DNA of 43,080 nt, from NCBI GenBank assembly GCA_028821115.1, contig JAPPHF010000146.1, forward strand, positions 1 through 43,080. Reading direction: 5' to 3'. The translations under genes were made by a program, and so were the position numbers. This DNA comes from Deltaproteobacteria bacterium. Lineage in GTDB: Bacteria; Desulfobacterota; Binatia; UBA9968; JAJDTQ01. Positions 8,928 to 17,346 of the stretch are shown here, piece after piece. The stretch's first letter is position 1; every line of letters starts with the position of its first letter. The notes below the pieces were generated by a model that saw only the letters and a list, made by a program, of their open reading frames with translations, did not search any database and was not told the DNA's origin.

Positions 8928-8963
8928 CGCGACACGGTCCCGCGCGTGCGGGACCGTGTCGCG
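8928..8963. other. Strong stem-loop between tctC and tctA (16-bp perfect stem, 4-nt loop)
   Basis: cgcgacacggtcccgc-gcgt-gcgggaccgtgtcgcg. Confidence 0.85.
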
Positions 8964-8977
8964 AGCAGGCACGGGAA

Positions 8978-9970
8978 TCACTTGATGTACTTCTTGAGCA
9001 ACGCGGAGTTCTTCTGCACCAGGGCGAGCATGTCGGCGACGAGCTTGGTGGTGTCCTGCTTGCTCAAGGGCGCGACGATGTTGCCGTTGGCCTCGATCTT
9101 CTCCTTCAGCGCCGCGTCGTTGTTGGCCTTCACCAGGGCCTCTTCTATGACGGAAGCGATCTCGGGAGGAGTCTTGGGCGGCAAGGCGTAGAGGTTCTGT
9201 CCCACCAGCGAGGACGACCCCAGTTCCGGGAATCCCTGCTCCACGCCCGTGGGGATGTTCGGGAATTTGGGATGCCGTTTCGGCAGGTATACGACGATGG
9301 CCTTGGCCTCGCCCGACTGCACCGCGGTGGTCCAGCGCTTGACCAGCGGCAGGTTGGTGATGGAGAAGTCGCCGCGGATGATGCCGGTGATCAGTTCGGG
9401 GCCCTTGAAGCCGGCGATGAACTCCACCGGGAAGCCCACCAGGTTGGCGGTGATGACCGAGATCGGGAACGTGTTGCCGCCGGTCCCGGTGATGCCCGCC
9501 TTGATGGGCTTCTTGGCCGTCTTCATCTGCTTGAGCGACGTCCACTGGTCCTTGCCCGCCTTGGTGGTGGCCTGCATGAAATACGGGTTGGACACCTGGC
9601 GTCCGATCCAGGTGAAGGTCCGCAGGTCGGGGTCCATTCCCCGCGCCGCCTGGTTGACGGCCTGCCCGGGCAGGTTGATGGCGGCCATGGTATGGCCGTC
9701 GGGCTTGGACCGGTTGAGGATGGTCACGGAGTTGCGTCCCCCGGCCCCCGGCACGTTCCGGATCACCACGGGCACGCCCAGTGCCTTCGACATCACCTCG
9801 CCCTGGAGCCTGGCGGCTGTGTCCATGGCGCCCCCCACCGAGAATCCCACCAGGATGGTGACGGGCTTGCTGGGTTTCCACGCGGCCGTCGCCGGCTTCG
9901 CCGCCAGCGCCAACGCAACGGCTACGAGCATGACGAGGCACGCTTTGCTCAACGTATTCAGAATGCGCAT
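8978..9970 (-). CDS. tctC: Tripartite tricarboxylate transporter substrate-binding protein (TctC/Bug)
   Basis: Signal peptide; KPVTILVGFSVGGAMDTAARLQGEVMSKALGVPVVIRNVPGAGG; NRSKPDGHTM. Confidence 0.93.
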   Translation of the reverse strand: MRILNTLSKACLVMLVAVALALAAKPATAAWKPSKPVTILVGFSVGGAMDTAARLQGEVMSKALGVPVVIRNVPGAGGRNSVTILNRSKPDGHTMAAINLPGQAVNQAARGMDPDLRTFTWIGRQVSNPYFMQATTKAGKDQWTSLKQMKTAKKPIKAGITGTGGNTFPISVITANLVGFPVEFIAGFKGPELITGIIRGDFSITNLPLVKRWTTAVQSGEAKAIVVYLPKRHPKFPNIPTGVEQGFPELGSSSLVGQNLYALPPKTPPEIASVIEEALVKANNDAALKEKIEANGNIVAPLSKQDTTKLVADMLALVQKNSALLKKYIK

Positions 9971-10080
9971 AACGGGCTCCTTTCGGGTTGACGAGAAACC
10001 TTTTCAGGCCACATTTCAGCGGCGCGTGGCAGATTCTTACACTCCTTCGATTCCCGGTCAAGGTGTCGCCGGGTGGGGCT

Positions 10081-11493
10081 CTAACGCAGCAGCGAGCGGT
10101 CGAAGGGCGCCAGCAACCCTTCCAGTCGCACCTCCCGCACCTTGTCCTGGGGCGGCCGCGCCCGTTGCGGGTACTGGACCGGCGGCGCCGGCTTGGTAGC
10201 GTCCAGGATCATCACCGCGCCCATCACCGGCTCGTGGGTGCCGTCCACCGTATAGGTCCAGTTGGACGGCAGCAGGTCGCCCGGCCCGTTCCAGTCGGGG
10301 ATCGTGAGCACGTCCTTGTCCGGGCGCATGCGCGTCCCCACCGCCCAGGTCACTTCGGGCTCGTTGAACACGTTGATGTCGTCGTCCACCACCACCACGC
10401 AGCGGAGGTTCTCGGGCTCCGTCGAGATGGCGGCCATTGCGGCGCGTTTGACCTCCGAATCCCTGGTCTTGCGGATGGAGATGTAGCAGTGGGTGCGCGC
10501 GTGGGCCGGCACGTTGACGTTGACCACGCCGGGAACGGCCTCCCTGACCCGCCGGTAGATCGTCCCCATGCGCGGCAGGCTGCCCAGCACCAGGTGTTCC
10601 TGGCCCGCGGGAAAGACGTCGTAGTAGATGGGGTTCCGGCGCATGGTCATGGCCGACACGTGCATCACCGGCTGCGCTCCCACGCTTACGTAGTAGCCCG
10701 TCCACTCGCCGAACGGACCTTCCAGGCGGGTCTCGTCCGGCAGGAGCCGCCCTTCGATGACGATCTCGGCGTGGGCCGGCACCATGAGGTCCACGGTCTC
10801 GGCCCTCACCAGCTCGATGGGCTCTTGCAGGAGCGCGCCCGCCTCGGCGAACTCGCCGCCGATGCCCGGCAGCCGCGACACCGCCCCCAGCATGAAGGTG
10901 GGGTAGTGTCCGATGACCAGGGCGAACTCGGTGGGCTCGCCACGCTCGGAGTTGCGCCGGTAGATGTAGCCGCCGTGGTGGCTGCCCTGGATGTAGACCC
11001 CGAGAGTCCGGGGGTCGTGGACTTGGTGGCGGTAGAGCCCCGCGTTTTGGGCCCCGGTATCAGGGTCCTTGAGGATCATGACGCCGCCGGTGATGTACGG
11101 CCCCGCGTCGAGCTCGTTGTGGAACGGAATGGGCAGGGCCGACAGGTCCACCGCGTCTCCCTTGAGCACCACCTCCTTCACCGGCCCGTCGCTGACGGTC
11201 TCCGCCTGAATGGGGTTGGCCTGCCGCTCGCCGTAGACCCGGGCCATGTCCGGCACGCTGGTGCCCAGGGCCAGCGCCAGCCGCTCGTAAGTGGCGGTCA
11301 GGTTGATGACCAGCGGCATGGACGAGCCTTCCACGTCGGTGAAGAACAGCGCGGGAACCCGGCCGTCTTCGGCGAGCCTGTCGGCGATGGCCGTGATGTC
11401 GAACTCTCGGTCCACCCGCCGGGTGACCATGTGGATCTGGTCCGCCGACGAGGCCGCCAGTTGCTCGATAAAGGCGCGCAGGTCCTTCGCCAT
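10081..11493 (-). CDS. UbiD-family (prenylated-FMN) decarboxylase
   Basis: EGPFGEWTGYY, HHGGYIYRRN, GVVNVNVPAHARTHCYISI and VDDDINVFNEPEVTWA motifs. Confidence 0.93.
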   Translation of the reverse strand: MAKDLRAFIEQLAASSADQIHMVTRRVDREFDITAIADRLAEDGRVPALFFTDVEGSSMPLVINLTATYERLALALGTSVPDMARVYGERQANPIQAETVSDGPVKEVVLKGDAVDLSALPIPFHNELDAGPYITGGVMILKDPDTGAQNAGLYRHQVHDPRTLGVYIQGSHHGGYIYRRNSERGEPTEFALVIGHYPTFMLGAVSRLPGIGGEFAEAGALLQEPIELVRAETVDLMVPAHAEIVIEGRLLPDETRLEGPFGEWTGYYVSVGAQPVMHVSAMTMRRNPIYYDVFPAGQEHLVLGSLPRMGTIYRRVREAVPGVVNVNVPAHARTHCYISIRKTRDSEVKRAAMAAISTEPENLRCVVVVDDDINVFNEPEVTWAVGTRMRPDKDVLTIPDWNGPGDLLPSNWTYTVDGTHEPVMGAVMILDATKPAPPVQYPQRARPPQDKVREVRLEGLLAPFDRSLLR

Positions 11494-11515
11494 GGATGTG
11501 TCCTTTCGTCGTTGC

Positions 11516-11607
11516 CCGTCGGTCCTTCCTTAACACACTCCCGCGCGGTTGTTCACGGGTGCTGTCCGCGGCGCCCTGGCCCGTATGGAAAGCGGCCGTC
11601 GGTCCTT
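11516..11607. promoter_or_regulatory. Candidate operator pair: 12-bp direct repeat ccgtcggtcctt at 11516-11527 and 11596-11607
   Basis: Two identical copies 80 bp apart in the divergent ubiD/dppB intergenic region. Confidence 0.4.
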
Positions 11608-11659
11608 GAAATCCCGCCTCCTATGGCATAGACGGTAGGTTTTCCGAGAGACCGGCCCC

Positions 11660-12661
11660 ATGGGAACTTATCTGCTCCGCCGACTGATCGGGACGATCCC
11701 GGTCATGGTACTGATCAGCCTGCTGGTGTTCCTGCTGATCCAGGCGGCTCCGGGCGACCCCACGCTCATGCTGCTGGGTGAGGACAGCACCCAGGAGGAC
11801 ATCGACCAGGCCACGAAACGGTGGGGCCTCGACCAGCCCATCTACGTCCAGTACGTCAAGTTTTTCATGTCCGCGGTCCAGGGGGACTTCGGCCGCTCCT
11901 TCAAGTACGACGAGCCGGTGCTGGACGTGATCATCAACCGGATCCCGGCTACGCTGGAGCTGGCCTCGGCGTCGGTCATCATCGCGGTCATCTTCGCCAT
12001 ACCCTTGGGGGTGTGGGCCGCGGCCAAGCCCAACTCGTGGGTGGACAACACCGGCACCACCTTCGGCCTGTTCGGCATCAGCATGCCCAGTTTCTGGTTC
12101 GGGATCATGCTGATCCTGCTGTTCGCCGGCATACTCAATATTCTCCCGTCCGCGGGACGGGATACCTACGGCATCTCCGGCGAGCCCATCACCGGGTTCT
12201 ACATTCTCGACAGCGCGCTGCAGGGCAACTGGGCCGGCGTTCGCGACGGCGCGGAGCACGTGTTCCTGCCGGCGTTGGCGCTGGGCTCCAACATGCTGGG
12301 GATCCTCATGCGGGTGACCCGGTCGTCGGTGCTGGAGGTCATGCACGAGGAGTACGTGACCACGGCCCGGGCCAAGGGGCTGGTGGAGCGCAGGGTGCTG
12401 TGGCGCCACGTGGTGAGCAACGCGCTGATTCCGGTCATCACCGTGGTGGGGCTGGAGCTCGGCACGCTGCTGAGCGGCTCGATCATCGTGGAAACGGTCT
12501 TCTCGTGGCCCGGCAGCGGCAGCCTGCTGGTCACCGCACTCAACGCCCGGGATCATCCGCTGGTGACCGGGCTGGTGCTGGTGTACACGGCGGCGTTCGT
12601 CGCCATCAATTTCCTGATCGACGTGCTCTATGCAATCATCGACCCCAGAATCCGGTATTGA
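11660..12661 (+). CDS. ABC transporter permease, DppB-like
   Basis: YLLRRLIGTIPVMVLISLLVFLLIQAAPGDP; EAA-like loop TARAKGLVERRVLWRHVVSNALIPV. Confidence 0.93.
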   Translation: MGTYLLRRLIGTIPVMVLISLLVFLLIQAAPGDPTLMLLGEDSTQEDIDQATKRWGLDQPIYVQYVKFFMSAVQGDFGRSFKYDEPVLDVIINRIPATLELASASVIIAVIFAIPLGVWAAAKPNSWVDNTGTTFGLFGISMPSFWFGIMLILLFAGILNILPSAGRDTYGISGEPITGFYILDSALQGNWAGVRDGAEHVFLPALALGSNMLGILMRVTRSSVLEVMHEEYVTTARAKGLVERRVLWRHVVSNALIPVITVVGLELGTLLSGSIIVETVFSWPGSGSLLVTALNARDHPLVTGLVLVYTAAFVAINFLIDVLYAIIDPRIRY

Positions 12662-13556
12662 CATCGGCAACATGGGCCAGCCGGGAGCCGGGACCACACG
12701 GCGCGGCGGCCAGTGGTGGCGCCCGTGGATGCGGACCAAGGTCTACATGGGCGGCTCCATCGTCGTGATATTCGCCATCGTGGGAGCCCTCGGGCCGTAC
12801 GTGGCGCCTTACGATCCCAACCACCAGAGCCTCGAGACCATGCTGCAGGCGCCCCAGTGGTTCTGGGGGGCGCACTTTCTCGGCACCGACAACCTCGGCC
12901 GGGACATCCTGAGCCGCATCATCTTCGGCGCCCGGGTCTCCCTGCTGATCGCCTTCGCCGTGGTGTTCATCTCCGGTTTCGTGGGCGTGATTCTGGGAGC
13001 CACCTCCGGGTATTTCGGCGGCAACATCGACTTTACCATCCAGAAGTTCGTGGAGGTGGTGTGGGCGTTTCCGCCGCTCTTGCTGGCCCTGAGCATCATG
13101 GCGTTCCTGGGACAGGGGCTCGGCAATCTCATCCTGGCGCTCGTGGCGCAGCGCTGGATCCAGTACTGCCGGGTGACCCGGGGGCAGAGCCTGTCCCTCA
13201 AGGCTCGTGAGTTCGTCATCTCGGCCAAGTCGCTGGGAGCCAGCGACGCCCAGATCATCGCGCGCCACATCATCCCCAACTTGATCCAGGTGTCGCTGGT
13301 CATCGGCACCTTCGCCATGGCTTCCTCCATCATCTCCGAGGCGAGCCTGAGCTTCCTCGGCCTGGGCGTGCCCCCCGAGATCCCCACTTGGGGGACCATG
13401 CTCGCCGACGGCCGCATCTACATCAGCACGGCTTGGTGGCTGGCACTCTTCCCGGGCCTGTCCATCTTCGTGACCGTGCTGGGGATCAACCTCCTGGGCG
13501 ACGCCCTCCGCGACGTCCTGGACCCGAGGCTCAAGCGGGCGGGAACCTACATTTGA
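12630..13556 (+). CDS. ABC transporter permease, DppC-like
   Basis: GTDNLGRDILSRIIFGARVSLLI; SAKSLGASDAQIIARHIIPNLI. Confidence 0.93.
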   Translation: MQSSTPESGIDIGNMGQPGAGTTRRGGQWWRPWMRTKVYMGGSIVVIFAIVGALGPYVAPYDPNHQSLETMLQAPQWFWGAHFLGTDNLGRDILSRIIFGARVSLLIAFAVVFISGFVGVILGATSGYFGGNIDFTIQKFVEVVWAFPPLLLALSIMAFLGQGLGNLILALVAQRWIQYCRVTRGQSLSLKAREFVISAKSLGASDAQIIARHIIPNLIQVSLVIGTFAMASSIISEASLSFLGLGVPPEIPTWGTMLADGRIYISTAWWLALFPGLSIFVTVLGINLLGDALRDVLDPRLKRAGTYI

Positions 13557-14557
13557 CATCCTCGACGCCACGGCTGGGCATGGTGCTGTATCACGGCATC
13601 GACAGCGGCGACGAGTTGCGCAACTACGCCCGGGTCGCGGAGGAGGCGGGTTTCGACTCCCTGTGGGTGACGGAGCGTTATTTCCACGAGGAAACCTTCT
13701 CGCTGTTGGGGTTCCTGGCCGCCGCCACGACGCGCATCAAGCTCGGTCTCGGCGTTACGAATCCCTACACGCGGAACCCGGCGCTGTTGGGCATGTCCGC
13801 GGCGACGCTGGACCGGATTTCCGGGGGCCGCTTCCTCCTGGGCCTGGGGCGGAGCGACAAGTGGGTGATCGAGGGCCGCATGGGCATGCCCTACGAGCGG
13901 CCGCTGGCCCACATGAAGGAGGCGGTGGCGCAGCTCAGGCGGCTGTTGGCCGGCGAGCGTGCAAGCGGCGCGGCCGCCTATTGGGACTTGAAGGCCGTGC
14001 GGCTGGCGGTGACGCCGGCGCAGGAACGCCTGCCGATCTACCTGGCCGCCATCGGCCCCAAGGCGCTGCGGCTGGCGGGCGCGGTGGCCGACGGCGTGCT
14101 GCTCAACGCCTACGTGCCGGCGAGCTACGTGCGCTACGCGGTCGGGGAGATCGCGGCGGCGGCCCGCGAGGCCGGGCGCGATCCGGCCTCCATCGACATC
14201 ACCTGCATGCTGATCGTGCGGCTTACCGACGATCCCGCCCGAATGATGCCCGCCCTCAAGGAACGGATGGTACGGCTCCTGGCCGAGCCCTTCGTGGGGG
14301 AGGTGCTGCTGGAGCGGGGCGGTTTCGATCCCGGTGTTCTGCCGGAGCTTCGCGCCACCGCGGAGAGCCGCGGCGAGAAGGCCGCCGTCGGGCTCATCGC
14401 CGAGGAGATGGTGGAGGCGTTCTATCTGCTGGGCGATGCTTCGGAGTGCCGCCGCCGAATTGGCGAATACCGTGACGCCGGAGTGGAACATCCGCTGCTG
14501 CTGCCCCGGCTCGAGGACTACGAGGGTACCGTGGACGCTCTGGGACCGCGCGCATAG
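13553..14557 (+). CDS. Luciferase-like (LLM class) flavin-dependent oxidoreductase
   Basis: ARVAEEAGFDSLWVTERYFHEE, TRIKLGLGVTNPYTRNPALLGMSAATLDRISGGRFLLGLG. TTG start overlaps the dppC stop by 4 nt; ATG 13580 is an alternative. Confidence 0.88.
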   Translation: MTSSTPRLGMVLYHGIDSGDELRNYARVAEEAGFDSLWVTERYFHEETFSLLGFLAAATTRIKLGLGVTNPYTRNPALLGMSAATLDRISGGRFLLGLGRSDKWVIEGRMGMPYERPLAHMKEAVAQLRRLLAGERASGAAAYWDLKAVRLAVTPAQERLPIYLAAIGPKALRLAGAVADGVLLNAYVPASYVRYAVGEIAAAAREAGRDPASIDITCMLIVRLTDDPARMMPALKERMVRLLAEPFVGEVLLERGGFDPGVLPELRATAESRGEKAAVGLIAEEMVEAFYLLGDASECRRRIGEYRDAGVEHPLLLPRLEDYEGTVDALGPRA

Positions 14558-14605
14558 AGGCGGGCGGCCCGTGGCCTCCGGCGGAGAACGACATACCGTT
14601 GCGAA

Positions 14606-15925
14606 TTGATGGACAACGCGCCTGACACGCCGTATCCGAGGCGCCGCAAGCCACTCAACGTCCGGTTCTTCTACGGCTGGGTGGTGGTGGCGACGACCTT
14701 CACGGCATCGCTTATGGCCGCGGGGATCCGCGCCGCGCCGCAGACCTTCGTGCGGCCGCTGGAAGCGGAATTCGGCTGGGGCCGGGGTGCGATCAACGCC
14801 GCCGTATCCCTCAACTTGGTGCTTTATGGGGCCATCGGTCCGTTCGCCGGGCGCGTCCAGGACCGCCGGGGACCGCGGGTGGTGATGCTCGTGGCGCTGA
14901 CGCTGTTGGCGGTGGGGGCGGGGGCGACCGCGTTCATCAACCGGCTGTGGGAGTTCCTGCTGGTGTGGGGCCTGATCGTCGGCACCGGCGCGGGCGGCAT
15001 TTCGTCGGTGCTGGCCGCCAGCGTCGCCCATCGCTGGTTCGTGCGCCACCGCGGCGTGGTGCTGGGGTTGCTGAACAGCGCCGGCTCAACCGGGCAGCTC
15101 ATCTTCATCCCGGTGGTGCTGGGCATGGTCGTGGCCTGGGGCTGGCGCGTCGCCGCCATGACCCTATCGAGTCTGGCGGTGGTGGCCTTCCTGCTGGTGT
15201 GGTGGCTCATGCGCAGCGATCCGGCCGATGTGGGGGAGGAGGCGCTGGGCGAGTCGGAGGCCAACGCGGCCGCGGCCGCGAGACCGGGCGGCATGGCGCC
15301 GGTCACCACCACCACGGTGCGGGACGCGCTCCGGACGCGCACGTTCTGGCTCCTGGCCGCCGGCTACGCCATCTGCGGCGGGACCTCCAACGGCCTCATC
15401 GGGGCGAACATGATCCCGCATGCCCTGGACATCGGCATCAGCCACCAGGTGGCCAGCATAACGGTGGGGATCATGGCTGGCCTGAACTTCGTCGGCACCA
15501 TGGGGGCCGGATGGCTCTGCGACCGCATGGACCCGCGCAAGGTGCTGGCCTGGATCTACGGTCTGCGGGCGGTCTCGCTGTTCATCCTGCCGTCGGTCAC
15601 CGGCCCCGCTGGCATGTTCGTCTTCGCGGTGATCTACGGTCTGGACTGGTTCGCGACGGTGCCGCCGGTGGTGGCCATCGCCGGCAACACCTTCGGCAAG
15701 AACTCGGTGGGCAGCATCTACGGCCTGATTTTTCTGGCGCACCAACTGGGGGGCGCCGCCATGGCCCAGGGCAGCGGCATCGCCTACGATGTGTTCGGTG
15801 ACTACGTTCCGTCCTTCCTCACCGGCGCGGTGCTGGCCGTGCTGGCCGCGGGTATGTCGCTGGCCATCGCCAAGGACCCGCCGGTCCGGCTGGCGCCGCC
15901 CCAGCCCGGACTGGCCGCCACGTAG
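14606..15925 (+). CDS. Major facilitator superfamily transporter
   Basis: FYGWVVVATTF, GRVQDRRGPRVVM, GWLCDRMDPRKV; about 12 hydrophobic segments. Confidence 0.92.
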   Translation: MMDNAPDTPYPRRRKPLNVRFFYGWVVVATTFTASLMAAGIRAAPQTFVRPLEAEFGWGRGAINAAVSLNLVLYGAIGPFAGRVQDRRGPRVVMLVALTLLAVGAGATAFINRLWEFLLVWGLIVGTGAGGISSVLAASVAHRWFVRHRGVVLGLLNSAGSTGQLIFIPVVLGMVVAWGWRVAAMTLSSLAVVAFLLVWWLMRSDPADVGEEALGESEANAAAAARPGGMAPVTTTTVRDALRTRTFWLLAAGYAICGGTSNGLIGANMIPHALDIGISHQVASITVGIMAGLNFVGTMGAGWLCDRMDPRKVLAWIYGLRAVSLFILPSVTGPAGMFVFAVIYGLDWFATVPPVVAIAGNTFGKNSVGSIYGLIFLAHQLGGAAMAQGSGIAYDVFGDYVPSFLTGAVLAVLAAGMSLAIAKDPPVRLAPPQPGLAAT

Positions 15926-15937
15926 GAAATGCCGATG

Positions 15938-16042
15938 GCGTCCTTCGACTTCACTCCGCTCGCGCTCCGCTACGCTCAGGACGAGCGGAATGAGAGTATT
16001 TCCGTTCGTCCTGAGCGTAGCGAAAGCGAAGTCGAAGGACGC
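15938..16042. repeat. Long imperfect palindromic repeat
   Basis: gcgtccttcgacttc...ctacgctcaggacgagcggaa / ttccgttcgtcctgagcgtag...gaagtcgaaggacgc; arms of about 43-53 nt, left arm with extra internal sequence. Confidence 0.9.
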
Positions 16043-16067
16043 TATGCCGGACGAACGGAGAGACTCC

Positions 16068-17240
16068 ATGGCTTGTGATCCCAACTACCACAGCTTTTCG
16101 GACGCGGAGTACGAACGCCGCAATGCGGCGGTGCAGGCGCGCATGGACCGTATGGGCCTGGAGGCCGTGGTCTTCTACGGCAGCCGGACGGCGCCGGACA
16201 TCCACTACCTGAGCAACTGGCTTGCCACCTCCGAGGCATACTTCGTCTACCCGCGCCAGGGGGAGGCCACCCTGTTCGTGCAACTGTCCAACCACCTGCC
16301 CAATGCCAGGCGCATGGCCGTCGTGGATGACGTCCGTTTCGGGGGATCGAGCCCCACGGGCTCGGTGGATTCGGTGCCGCGGGTGCTGGAGAACCTGAAG
16401 GACCGGGGGCTTGAGAAGGCTACGGTGGGGCTTTGCGGCAACGTTCCCTACCGGCACTATCTGCGCCTGGTGGAGGCCCTGCCCGAAGTCGAGTGGAAGG
16501 ACTTCAGCGCCGAGATGCGCGACCAGCGCCAAGTGAAAAGCGACGAGGAGATCGAGCGGCTGCGCCAGGCCGCGGCCATGAGCGACGACTCGGTGGCGGC
16601 GCTCACCGAGCACGCGCGACCCGGCATCCCGGAGCACGAGCTGGCGCGGATCGTCGAGGACGTCTACCTGGGCAAGGGCGGCATCAACGGCATCCACTTC
16701 ATGATCACCACCTCCATGCACGACCCCAGGGGCGGCGTGCCCCAGCAGCATCTCTCCAACCGCATCCTGCGGAAGGGCGACGTGCTGGTCACCGAGATCA
16801 GCACCAACTACGCCGGCTACACCGGCCAGGTCCTGCGCACCTTCACCATCGGCGAGGAGCCCACCCCCGAGTACAAGCGCCTCCACGACGTAGCCATGGA
16901 GGCCTTCGACCGCATCGCCGGCGTCATCAAGGCGGGGGCGGGAACGGAGGAGGCGTTGAAGGCGGCGGACGTGGTCCATGAACGGGGATTCACCGTCTAT
17001 GACGACGTCGTCCACGGCGCCAGCCAGTTGCCGCCGATCCTGCGGACATCGAAGACCAGCCGTGGGGCGCCGCCCGACTTCCGTTTCGAGACGGACATGT
17101 GCCTGGTGATCCAGCCCAACGTGGTGACCGAGGACGGCTTGCGCGGGGTGCAGTTCGGCGAGATGATGCGGGTGACCGATACCGGGCTGGAAAAGATGCA
17201 CGACTGCCCGCGGGAGCTGATCGTGTGCCGCAACGGATGA
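16068..17240 (+). CDS. M24-fold (creatinase/aminopeptidase P-like) protein with degenerate metal ligands
   Basis: N-terminal creatinase-like domain and pita-bread C-terminal domain (GDVLVTEISTNYAGYTGQVLRTF, VVHGASQ, MCLVIQPNVV, FGEMMRVTDTG). Start at ATG 16068 or 16044; the ORF track start runs through the repeat. Confidence 0.85.
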   Translation: MACDPNYHSFSDAEYERRNAAVQARMDRMGLEAVVFYGSRTAPDIHYLSNWLATSEAYFVYPRQGEATLFVQLSNHLPNARRMAVVDDVRFGGSSPTGSVDSVPRVLENLKDRGLEKATVGLCGNVPYRHYLRLVEALPEVEWKDFSAEMRDQRQVKSDEEIERLRQAAAMSDDSVAALTEHARPGIPEHELARIVEDVYLGKGGINGIHFMITTSMHDPRGGVPQQHLSNRILRKGDVLVTEISTNYAGYTGQVLRTFTIGEEPTPEYKRLHDVAMEAFDRIAGVIKAGAGTEEALKAADVVHERGFTVYDDVVHGASQLPPILRTSKTSRGAPPDFRFETDMCLVIQPNVVTEDGLRGVQFGEMMRVTDTGLEKMHDCPRELIVCRNG

Positions 17241-17295
17241 CCGCGGCCGGTTCGTTGACCGGCCACGGGCGAGTCTGAAGCCCGCCACCGCGGTC
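17239..17295. other. Compound inverted-repeat structure (outer 8-bp stem enclosing two smaller hairpins)
   Basis: gaccgcgg (17239-17246) / ccgcggtc (17288-17295); inner ggccggt (17245-17251) / accggcc (17258-17264) and gggc (17267-17270) / gccc (17280-17283). The first inner stem competes with 2 nt of the outer stem. Confidence 0.5.
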
Positions 17296-17346
17296 GTCGC
17301 GCCTTACCGACGACTGTAGTCCCGCGCATCTTGGGGGGATCTGCTC

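Noticed and set aside
15789-16067. N-terminal extension of the M24 ORF
   Set aside because: Runs through the MFS 3' end out of frame and through the palindromic repeat; homology begins near ATG 16044/16068.
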